Source of the DNA: Gari tellinella
Taxonomy: Eukaryota; Mollusca; Bivalvia; Cardiida; Psammobiidae
DNA length: 64,000 nucleotides
Reading direction: 5' to 3'
Assembly (NCBI GenBank): GCA_922989275.2
Contig: OV277872.1
Span: 27,668,119-27,732,118 of the forward strand
Position 1 is the stretch's first letter. Every line of letters starts with the position of its first letter. Of the stretch, positions 11,171 through 21,200 are shown piece by piece. The position numbers and the translations under genes were made by a program. The notes under the pieces are model-generated. The model was not told the origin of the DNA. It was given only the letters and a program-made list of their open reading frames with translations, and searched no databases.

Positions 11171-11426
11171 GCTGCCATCTGTCTTGAATACTACAAATAA
11201 ATCCTTGTTTTAGTGGTCACTTTATACTGTATATCCTACATCTAGCTGACATCGGAAATCTTGCTGTTTCGTTGAATGATAACCTCACACAGGTTGAATG
11301 TTTGTGGGTAATTGATTTTCAAAAAATATGTTACCTCGGGAACGTATGCAAGCTATTTATGTGGTTATGTAAATATGTTTAAAACATTCATTAAATGAAT
11401 AATATGTATAGGCAGATATAGTGATC

Positions 11427-11671
11427 AGGGGCCCGTTTCATAAAACTTTGTATGACAAAAACAGTCGTAAGTCAAAACTTTTAAATACATTTAATCTCTG
11501 ATTTTGCTATCTATTCCTGTCTTGTGACATCTCTTTGGAATCGTCTTTGCAAGACGATTCAAAAGATCTGTCACAAGACAGGATTAGATGGAGAAATAAA
11601 TAATGATTGAGACTTTTATAATCTGACTTACGACAACATTTGTCGTAAGAAGTTTTATGAAATGGGCCCTG
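11427..11671. repeat. Family B MITE
   Basis: AGGGGCCCGTTTCATAAAAC is inverted at the right end as GTTTTATGAAATGGGCCCT. The core hairpin is CCTGTCTTGTGACATCT and its inverse. A second copy is at 19095-19340. Confidence 0.85.
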
Positions 11672-11934
11672 TAGTGCAGGTACCCTGTATATTTACTGTA
11701 CATTTTCTCATTTCATCGATTGGCTGAATGAATGCATGTGACTAAGTCATTTGATGTCACTAGATTTGATTGGTTGTTGCCAATGATTTCTTATTTTTGT
11801 TTTGATTGGCTGGTTGAGTCATGTGACAAAGAAATATGATGTTTTGAGTCATGTGGCTAAGATATATGATGCTACGAACAATTTGATTGCCAGATGGTTT
11901 TATAAATCATGTGGTTCTATATTACAGTTAAACT

Positions 11935-13151
11935 TCTATGTATCGAACTTCGATAAATCGAATACCCCGTTGAGTCGAAGTTTTTTTGAAGTCCCGATCT
12001 TTTCCACTATATATTCCTTGTAAAAACACATCCATGAATCGAAGTTATGTGTATCGAATTCCCCGTTGTATCGAAGTTTTTTTCCAGTCCTTTTCATATA
12101 AATCCAACATAAAATACCACAAATGTATCGAACATCGATTACCTGTCAACATGGAGAAATGTCTGCTCCGAGCTGTCAACTAACATGGATCAACGGATTA
12201 CATGACTCGCTAGACTGTCGATAATTTTTCACACCTTCGCGTGAAAACACGCTGGGGTGCTCTTTTAATTCTACATGCACAATCTGTGTTATCAGTAATA
12301 ATTGGGTAAGTTTGTCATTTAATTGTTTCACAGTTTTCGTTAATGATATTGACAACGCCGCCATATTTAAAGGTTTATCCAAATGAGTTCAAATAAACCG
12401 CAAGGACTGTTTTGGACCGACAATTAACGAAACAAGCCAAACTTTGTGAGAAGTTTAATAATGCTGATAAACCAGTGGTCGGCATTCTATTATCAGAGCC
12501 ACAACATGGCAGATGCGCTCCGATCATGGTATGTCCGGTGAAAGACCCGGTAACCAATCCGTGGGGATAGCTGGGCAGACCCATCTCACAACGAACGACA
12601 ACTCTGTTAAGATATCGATAACGATATTACTGTATGTTCGTATTTATGCACCTGCAATCTTGACAACCTCGAAGTCGAAAATTAATCTTTAAAATCATTA
12701 TTATTTAATCAAATGTTTATTTCAATCTAGAAGCTAAATTGATTGACAGTTTCACTGTACATAGTACGATTTTCGGCATTTCCGCCGTAGTTTCGCATCT
12801 TGGTGTAATTGACAGCATCTAAGTTGAAAGTAAGATACATGTAGGTTTTTTTCCATGTTTTAATGCGTATTACTATGAATTCTCCTACCTTTGTACACAT
12901 GTATTGTATTTTGTTATTTATGCCGTTGTTTTTATAAATGATAAAGAACACGTCGGATTTATGTTTTATTTCAATATGCCAAAAAGTACACATAGACGTG
13001 AAAACATTACACGCCGGGAACGATAGTTCTTATAGATCTTATATGCATTGAAATTCAATACTCAAATCACAACCCATTTATGATTCGAAGCCCCGATGTT
13101 TCGAAGTTTTTTTCACAGTCCCTTGAAGTTCGATACATCGAGGTTTAACTG
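11935..13151. mobile_element. Pogo/Tigger-like non-autonomous transposon
   Basis: CAGTTAAACTTCTATGTATC at the left and GATACATCGAGGTTTAACTG at the right are inverted and flanked by TA on both sides. Three subterminal repeats share CCCCGTTG..TCGAAGTTTTTTT (11963, 12059, 13091), as transposase binding sites would. Two short minus-strand frames (12176-12382, 12375-12584) have no transposase motif I can name. Confidence 0.7.
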
Positions 13152-13364
13152 TATATTCATTTTTGTGTTCCAGATGGGCATTGAAATGTGTTTGTATTAG
13201 ACAAGACAGCTTTAAAAGCAACAGCTTTAGAGTAAATGGTTTTATCTGTTGAAACCAAACAAACTACAATGGAGCTTAAATCCAGATCAGATGTAAAATT
13301 TATTTTTAATGCTTCAACGTTTGCAGTCTGTGAAGATTTAGCTTTATTAATCTGTAACAGTTGT

Positions 13365-13615
13365 TTAACCCTTTACTCCATAGTATGCCTTTTTACACAT
13401 TTAATTAATTCCTCAAAGGGAGAAAATAGTACCACTTAATAAGAACTGTGAATGTACAACGTAAGACCTATGTTCTATAGCAATATGGAATATAGCTACA
13501 TGTATATATTATTTCTTATAATATACAGTCATGACTGTAGAATTTGGAACTTTATTCTCCAGTGGAGGAATAAATTAGATACACTAAAAGGTGCTTCCAG
13601 TGGGGAAAGGGTTAA
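13365..13615. repeat. Family D MITE without the hairpin core
   Basis: TTAACCCTTTACTCCATAG to GGGGAAAGGGTTAA. The AAGCAGG hairpin is absent and the ends are intact. Confidence 0.7.
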
Positions 13616-13669
13616 ATGGTGACCTTTAATCTACCAAATGAAGAAACAGATAAAGCGTTAATGCAAGCT

Positions 13670-13913
13670 TTAACCTATTACCCCATAGCCGATTTATTAT
13701 AAGTTTTGAAGACATGTGACAACTTAAAGCAGGTTGAAAGAAAAGCAGAATGTGCTTTACTTTCAGCCTGCTTTAAGCTAATATCTACATGGATCTAGAA
13801 CATATTTCTTATGCCGAGTATTCATGTATGACTATATAAAGTGGAATATTATTTTCTTCATTGGAGGAATAGATTAGAGGCATAAAAGGCATATTTATGG
13901 GGTAATGGGTTAA
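13670..13913 (+). repeat. Family D MITE with a shortened hairpin
   Basis: TTAACCTATTACCCCATAG to GGGGTAATGGGTTAA. The second arm begins directly after GAATGTGC, so the tip is lost. Confidence 0.8.
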
Positions 13914-14299
13914 CTATTTTGTAGACCAATAAATAATGCACATCTAGTTTCACTGTCAGTCATGTGATGTCCAATGCTGATGTTCAGATATACTATTTAT
14001 AGATATAATCTTTCACTATAAAAACAATCCTGTCTGTATATAGTATATACAATGCCACATACAATATTATTAGCTGACTGTTGTTCAATAAGATTAAATT
14101 AACGATTGGATATAAACAGTTAGACCTGTGATAAATAGCCACTCAAATATATATAAGGTCTTAAATACAGGTGGCAGCTAAATGCAGAACAAATGTAATG
14201 CAGAAAGCTCCCAAAGGATTACATTTGTTGCTGCATTTACAGTAGAGAAGACATTATTCTTTCCCAATGAACGCATTTACGAGAAAATGTTTAATTCCA

Positions 14300-14372
14300 T
14301 TGCAAACAGTTTGGAGCCAGTTTAGACGCTGGATAACCTGGCGTCGATCAGGCACCAAACTGTTTGCCATTC
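14300..14372. repeat. E-type hairpin remnant
   Basis: GCAAACAGTTTGGAGCCAG with CAGGCACCAAACTGTTTGC around GCTGGATAACCTGGCG. Confidence 0.65.
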
Positions 14373-14703
14373 AGATTAAATAAATGGATAAAAGTTTCAA
14401 ATAATTGTTATATTCTACATCTAGTGCAATTAAACAGGAGAGAATAGCGTCTTCTCCACTGTAACAGCTTTCTACTTCTACTGTAGCAGCTACCTATATT
14501 TATATATGTCTTTATATAATAGTTATTTGACACAGGTTTAATTGCAAGGTGAATCAAAACAGTTGCAAGTCATATGCTTGTATCAGTATAGAATCATTAT
14601 GTGTATTTTATGAATAAATGCCAATAAAGAGAGCTGTTATACTGATCAAATAAAAAATACAACTAACGTATCTCTGTTCATCTTCATTTTTATTGGCCTT
14701 TTT

Positions 14704-14970
14704 TATTCCCCCGCGACGGTCAGGCGGGGCATCGTGGATACCCCCGTCTGTTTGTCCATCCAATATACATACCGGTACTTTGTGCGGCTAACTCCTCCTA
14801 CAGTTTTCAAGCTACAACCTTCAAACTTGGCACAGTGTGTTTGCACATATACCATAAATGTACATGTGAACAGGATTTTGATCTGCTATGATTTTTCACA
14901 AAATTTCAGTCAGTTGAACTTAATCAATTTTTTGCCGGCAGGGCATCATATTTGTCTTACAGACAAATAA
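14704..14970. repeat. 'CCCGCGACGG' bivalve repeat copy
   Basis: It starts with a CCCCGCGACGGTCAGGCGGGG hairpin, then CCCGTCTGTTTGTCCATCC. The tail is GGGCATCATATTTGTC. I recall similar repeats in bivalve genomes. No coding function is seen. Confidence 0.5.
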
Positions 14971-14984
14971 TTTGTGACTATATA

Positions 14985-15125
14985 CAGTAAAATCTCTCTA
15001 TTACGATCACTAAAAAGAAGGCTAATTGAGGGAATTAAAGGCAGGTGACCCCTTAAAGTAGTTTCCTGTTTTATATTCACCTTGCTTTCAGCAGTCACCT
15101 GCCTTAAACACTGGGGTTCCATCTT
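14985..15125. repeat. Family F MITE, right end lost
   Basis: CAGTAAAATCTCTCTATTAC with a short hairpin (GCAGGTGACC...GTCACCTGCC). It gives the empty-site form of the TTAA used by the insertion at 4406. Confidence 0.65.
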
Positions 15126-15418
15126 TTTAAGAAGATTGGAAAGGGATGTCCCAAGACAGGATTAGATGGAGAAATAAATAATAATTTAGAATATCCAATT
15201 ATTGAGTTGCAACTGTATTTTTAAAATGGCAAACAGTTCAGACAAAAATCAGATCCTGGTCTACCATACTTGCACAGGACAGATGTACACCTCACAGATA
15301 TATTGCTTGTAAACTTAAAGGATGCACATACATGCCACTAGGGTTCAATGGATTAATAATTGGTTCATAAAAAACAATTCGACATTGGTTTACTTTTTAC
15401 TCCATGTACTTTAATTTC

Positions 15419-16926
15419 AGGGCTGCCATAAGTTGACATAAAAAATCCTAAGATTTCCAAATTTGCATTTTTCAAGTGCGATTTTACGAATCGTACCTTT
15501 ACCCCATAGCCTTTTTAGCTCACCTGAGCCAAAGGCTCAAGGTGAGCTATTGGGATCACCGATGGCCCTGTGTCCGGCGTCGTTAGTCGTCCGTCGTCGT
15601 TAACAATTGCTTCAAATGACATCTCCTCCTATACGGCTTGACAGAATTCAACCAAACTTTACAGAAATGTTCCTTGGGTCAAGCTCTTTCAAATTTGTTC
15701 AAAGAATTAAAAACAATGCAAAACTCTGGTTGCCATGGCAACCAAAGTGAAAAAATAAGGAAATCTTAAAAAATCTTCTTGTCAAAAACTGGAAGGGCCA
15801 GAGCTTACATATTTGGCACATAGCATTATCTACTGGTCCTCTATCAAGTTTGTTCAAATTATGCCCCTGGGGTCAAAATTGGCCCCGCCCCGGGGGTCAC
15901 AGATTTACATAGAGTTATATAGTGAAATTTTCAAACGTCTTCTTCTCTGAAACTAATGTGGCCAGAGCATTGATATTTGGCATAGTGACACTTCTAGATG
16001 TCCTATACGAATTGTTCAAATGGTTCTGGTCAGTTGCATAACTAGGTCACAGGAGCTAAAAATAGATATATTTTCATTGAAAACTTAAAAATTCTTCTTG
16101 TCTGAAACTACAAGGGCCTGAGCTTAGATATTTGGCACATAGCATCGCCTACAGGTCCTCTATTTAGTTTGTTCAAATTATGCCCCTGGGGTCGAAATTG
16201 GCCCAGCCCCGGGGATCACAGTTTTACATAGAGTTATATAGTGAAATTTTCAAACGTCTTCTTCTCTGAAACTAATATGGCCAGAGCTTTGATATTTGGT
16301 ATGGTGACACTTCTAGATGTCCTAAACAAAAATTGTTCAAATGGTTCTGGTCGGTTGCATAACTAGGTCACAGGAGCTAAAAATAGATTTTTTTCAATGA
16401 AAACTTAAAAAATTCTTCTTGTCTGAAACTACAAGGGCCAGAGCTTAGATATTTGGCACATACCATCGCCTACAGGTCCTCTATCAAGTTTGTTCAAATT
16501 ATGCACCTGGGGTCAAAATTGGCCCCACCCCTGGGGTCATAGTTTTACATAGAGTTATATAGAGAAAATTTGAAACGTCTTCTTCTCTGACACTAATATG
16601 GCCAGAGCTTTTATATTCGGTATGGTGACACTTTTAAATATACTTTACATAATTTGTTCAAATTGTTCGGGTCTGTTGCATATCTAGGTCAGTCCTGGAC
16701 ATAAATTATTATCGCCATTTTTTCAGCTATTTTCTCAGCTGAGCGAAATATGCCCCATGGGGCTCTTGTTCTTGTTTTGTTGACTTGCTACTACTTAAAG
16801 CAGGCTGTAAGTAAAGCAGAATGCGCCTTAGGGCGCATTCTACTTTACTTTCAGTCTGCTTTAAGCTACCATGAACTGGGAAAAAATCCGGAGATTTAGG
16901 AAAAATCCGGAGAAATGGCAGCCCTG
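15419..16926. repeat. D2 MITE split by an AGGTGAGC element
   Basis: The left half is AGGGCTGCCATAAGTTGACA..CCCCATAGCC. The right half is CTTGTTTTGTTGACTTGC..AATGGCAGCCCTG. It is continuous with the intact copy at 7751-7999 once 15512-16770 is removed. Confidence 0.8.
15512..16770 (+). mobile_element. AGGTGAGC element with ~320-bp internal repeats
   Basis: The 5' end is a hairpin, AGCTCACCTGAGCC..GGCTCAAGGTGAGCT. The interior repeats a unit marked by ACATAGAGTTATATAGTGAA at 15906, 16226 and 16546, so the period is about 320, twice the 160-bp unit of the copy at 38977. It has no reading frame. The hairpin ends and internal tandem units recall non-autonomous Helitron-like ('pearl') elements of bivalves (inference). 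Confidence 0.65.
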
Positions 16927-17128
16927 TAATTTTCATACAAAATTATTTCATCTGGTAACAGTATGTCAAATATCTCATGTACAACAATATAGACAATAAT
17001 CTCTTAATGAACAACTTGCTGCCATTAAAATATCACAAAGAAGAAATTTCACCTGAGCTTCTCTCATCAACATTACATAATTATTATTCAGAGCTACTGA
17101 TAAGGAGAGTACATGTATGTCAAACACT

Positions 17129-17540
17129 TAACCCTTTACCCCATTGCCTGATTCTAGTTTGAAGACAGGTGATCACTTAAAGCAAGTTGAAAGTAAAGCA
17201 GAATGCCCCTTAACCCTTTACCCTATAGAAGCGACTTTTAGCGTATTTAATTTATTCCTCCGCTGAAGAAAATAGTTCCAATTTAATCAGTCATGATTAT
17301 ATAGTATAGGGAAAATTTTCCATATTCTAACACATGGAAGCTTAAAGCAGGCTGAAAGTAAAGCAGAATGCGCCTTAGGGCGCATTCTGCTTTACTTTCA
17401 ACCTGCTTTAAGTAGTCACCTATTTTCAATACTAGAAATAGGCTATCAGGTAAAGGGTTAAGGCTCATTCTGCTTTACTTTCAGCCTGCTTTAAGCTACC
17501 ATCTACTAGAAAATAGGAAATATTTCTTAGGTTACACTCT
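17129..17540. repeat. Outer family D MITE split at its hairpin tip
   Basis: The left part is TTAACCCTTTACCCCATTG..GCAGAATGCCCC. The right part is GGCTCATTCTGCTTTACTT... The inserted D copy sits exactly at the tip TTAA. Confidence 0.8.
17210..17461 (-). repeat. Family D MITE inserted at another D hairpin tip
   Basis: TTAACCCTTTACCCTATAG to GGTAAAGGGTTAA. TTAA stands on both sides, between the two arms of the outer copy. Confidence 0.85.
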
Positions 17541-17699
17541 CACAACAATCACCAGTCTTGAGTCCCTAGACACATGCTTTACTGTCTACTTCATCCTAAT
17601 AAATCTCCTCTTCATCCTGTCGGGCAGTTGACAATTTAAAGCAAGATACAGTTCTATTTTGTATCTATGAGACTCCATCACAGGAAGCATAGTTGTCTA

Positions 17700-17976
17700 C
17701 CCTATTTCTGTCTACCCCAGCATAAGCTCAACATTTCACACTTGTAAAGAACTTGGTGTTGTGGTCAGACGGAAGCTTTCACATTCCATATTTCAAGTGG
17801 CCTGCCTGTCTCTCTTTCCCTCTATCCAAGTATACTAGCTAAAACCTCTTCACACTTGGTGTTGTGGTCAGGTGAAAGCTTGTATATATATTTATGGGAC
17901 TCTAGGACCATTCAGCTGCCTACCAGCCTGGCTTCTCTCTACCCCAGCACTAGCTAAAACCTCTTCACTATTTGTA
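17700..17976. repeat. Degenerate ~110-base repeats beyond TUBE1
   Basis: CTAGCTAAAACCTCTTCAC recurs at 17838 and 17951, and TTGGTGTTGTGGTCAG at 17754 and 17861. They continue the tandem pattern of the last-exon duplication, but no open frame is kept. Confidence 0.55.
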
Positions 17977-18083
17977 CTCTGGTCACGTGTACACCTGTAG
18001 TCTTGGCTCTGAGGGTGGACGGTTTATCATCTGTTTCTCGAGGCTGGAGTATTCATGGATTATGGTGTTGAGGGACTGGTAAG
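17977..18083 (-). pseudogene. Tandem copy of the TUBE1 last-exon 3' part
   Basis: This 107-base unit repeats 18084-18190. Read from the CAG at 18071, it stays open as SLNTIIHEYSSLEKQMIN.. to its own TGA. Six base differences from the real exon lie in the shared 33 codons; five are synonymous and one changes proline to arginine. It is either 3' UTR or an alternative terminal exon. Confidence 0.75.
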
Positions 18084-18089
18084 CTCTGG

Positions 18090-18248
18090 TCAGGTGTACA
18101 CCTGTAGTCTTGGCTCTGAGGGTGGAGGGTTGATCATCTGTTTCTCGAGACTTGAGTATTCATGGATTATGGTGTTTAGGGACTCTAAGCTCTGGGAGAA
18201 GTCGGTCACCTCCATTCCTTCCACATGTGTGTAGTGGTGGATGTGGGC
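18090..18248 (-). CDS. TUBE1: TUBE1 exon 12 (terminal)
   Basis: AHIHHYTHVEGMEVTD to SEPRLQVYT and TGA. The last 33 codons are duplicated just downstream at 17977-18083. Confidence 0.93.
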   Translation of the reverse strand, partial: AHIHHYTHVEGMEVTDFSQSLESLNTIIHEYSSLEKQMINPPPSEPRLQVYT

Positions 18249-21200
18249 CTGTGAATAGGTCAGTCATATAAATGCCAGTAAATCATAACAGTTTCAATGA
18301 TGTAGCTTAACCCATTCATTAGAGTTGATTTTAACAACATGTTGCAAAATGATAAACAATTCAGACAGTTCAGCAGGAGCCCTCTCACAGTGTTTACACT
18401 GTTTGCAAAAGGCAAGAGTCTACTCTTCATAGGTACACTGTTAATGGCTAGTTTAATCCTCGCCACTGTTGAATGTGACATAAATACTGTACAATCTCTT
18501 TTCAGCAACCATACTCTAAAGTGTTTTTTATGTCAATTATTTGATGTCCAGATAATTACTTCAAATGGAAGCAATTTAAGCCTGTTTTGTGAAATGGTTA
18601 TGAGACTTCAAGTTCAGAGCAAGATGAAAGCATCATTCTTAAGTACATGTAGTCATTTGCCATAAACTAGAAGCAGACATGAGACCCCTGGCCGGGAGCC
18701 CCCTGGGTGATTTTGTGCGGGCAGACAGGAGCTTAAAGGCAGCATGATATCAGGATCTGCAATAACAGTGTACAGAATACCAATGATGTTACACATATAA
18801 TCAGAGTACATGTATGCTCTGTTAGCAATGTCAACAAGACCCATCTTCATGTGGTACAGCTTACCTTTCTCTTGTAGAGTTTCACAAATCTATCTTTGAG
18901 CTCTGTGAAGTTGTTGTGTATACAAGTGTTGTTGGCCAAGGTGAGTAAGGAGTAAGACTGTCCTACAGGGGGAACAGAACACAGACCAGTCTTCCAACCC
19001 TCCTGGTTCCAGTGGATAAACTTCAGGTTAGGCTTCAGTCTGGGTCAACAAAAATATGGTCATTGTAATGGCTCAATATAAAATATAACACATCAGGGGC
19101 CCGTTTCATAGAACTTCATACGACAAAAACGGTCGTAAGTTAAAACTTTAAAATACATATAATTTCTGATTTCTCTATTTAAACCTGCATTGTGACATCT
19201 CTTTGGAATCATCTGTTCAAGACGATTCCAAAGTGATGACACAAGACAGGATTAGATGGAGAAATTAATAACAACTGAGACTTTTATTATCTGACTTATG
19301 ACAACATTTGTTGTACGAAGTTTTATGAAACAGGCCCCTGTAGTTTAAAAATGTTTGGAATAGCTTTTACCACACAGCTGTATGCATATAGTTAAACTTC
19401 TCCTAGGAGACACTCAGAAGTCTAATTGTTGGTCTTAACTCTGCACGCTAGTGGTGAAACTGTAATAACCTTTACAAACAGTTTTGATCCTGATGAGATG
19501 CCACATTATCCCGCATCTCATCAGGATCTAGAGTGTTTGACACACTGATGCAATTTTGAAAAGAAAATTTTATTTTTAGTACAGTAGCAGATGACAATTG
19601 TTGCATGCAAAGAGTTATGATAAATGGCAGGTTAGTGAGCAATGATTTCAAGGTAATGCAGAAATCTCCTTTAATAGCTCTCTGCATTTTTTTCTTCTTC
19701 CCAATAAGTGCAGGACCCCTGTTGAGCATCAGCGCATCAATATTGTTTTGCATTAAAACTCTACATTATCCTATTACTAAAGAGAGGTTCTATTGTACAT
19801 GTTATAAACTTTTAACCATTTTCTCCACAGATATGCATTTTAACATATCAAATGTATTCTCTACTGAAGAAATAGCTCCACTTTATACAGTCACGAATAT
19901 GTTCCGTAAGAAATATTTTTTATATCCTAGCAGATTGTAGCTTAAAGCAGGCTTAAAGTAAAGCAGAATGTAACTTAAGGCACATTCTGCTTTACTGTCA
20001 ACCTGCTTTAAGTGGTCACCGAAACTTCAAAACTATAAAACAAACTCTGGGGTAAAGTGTTAACCCATTACCCCATATCCTGCTTTGAAGACAGGTTGAC
20101 TACTTAAGCATGTTTAAAGTAAAGCAGAATGCGCCTTAAGGCACATTCTGCTTTACTTTCAGCCTGTTTTAAGCTATCTTCTGCTAGAATATAAAAAATA
20201 GTTTTTGTCATACATTTTCATAACTGTATAAATTTGAACTATTTACCTCAGTAAAGAAATAAATTTAAGGCGTAAAAAGGCATATTTATTAGTTAACTCT
20301 TTCCTCCCTGAAACTTTAAATGGACAATTCAAGTTTTCATTTTAGTCTAGTCCATTTCTGACTGTTAATGGTTGTTTTTGTCAATGTTTGGCATTATGAC
20401 AAACAGTGAAGACCCTGATCAGAGGGCTCCTTTCGGAGCCCTCTGATCTGGGTCTTCACTGTTTGCATAGGACAAGTGTACTATTCACATGTACACTGTT
20501 TGAAAAGGATGCCTATATGCGGGACTAGGGTTCAAAGGGTTAATGGGTTAAGGGTTAGACATCCCAACAAAAGTGAGCTGATGTTGACCAGGGCCACAAG
20601 GCATGGTATAATGCATCAATATATGGCTTCGAGTGGAATATAAAACCTTCCTAGTAACAACAACACAGTCTTGGGCAAATACTCGTCCAGTTTCTTATTT
20701 TACCTCTCAATATTTCTTCTGACATCTGAGATTTCCACATTTCCTCTGACCATCAAGGCACAGGCGAGATATAGACTGTGTTTAGGATCAGTCCTCAGAA
20801 GCTGGTAGTCCTTGGAGAATGCATCGGAAAACATCTGGTCCAGTCTATAAAAAAAAAATATCAAGTTATATTCTACTTTCAGACCAAATGACTGCTCAGC
20901 CGACTGTACATTTACTCCCCTGATCATTGAGCCATCTTGCCTACACTATTGAGCACTGCTAACATATGGCGCGCAGGCAGCCGGAGTACCGGCTCACACC
21001 CTTCACAGGTACCCATTTTAACCCCTGGGTAGAGAGGAGCAATTGGCGGTACATATCTTGCTCAAGAACATTCCTGTACATCGTTGGGGATTCGGAAAAA
21101 ATCCCCTAGCCAGGCCGCTGGTCCGGCGGGGGATCAAACTCACGACCCCTGGTACCGTAGTCCAACGTGTTACCACTGAACTACTACCGCCGAGGTGGCC

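Noticed and set aside
12176..12584. Transposase remnants in the pogo-like element
   Set aside because: I could not see a helix-turn-helix or DDE motif in any frame.
19485..19535. Hammerhead ribozyme core (CTGATGAG)
   Set aside because: CTGATGAG here is part of a family E hairpin arm (again at 21857). No GAAA partner or third stem is present.
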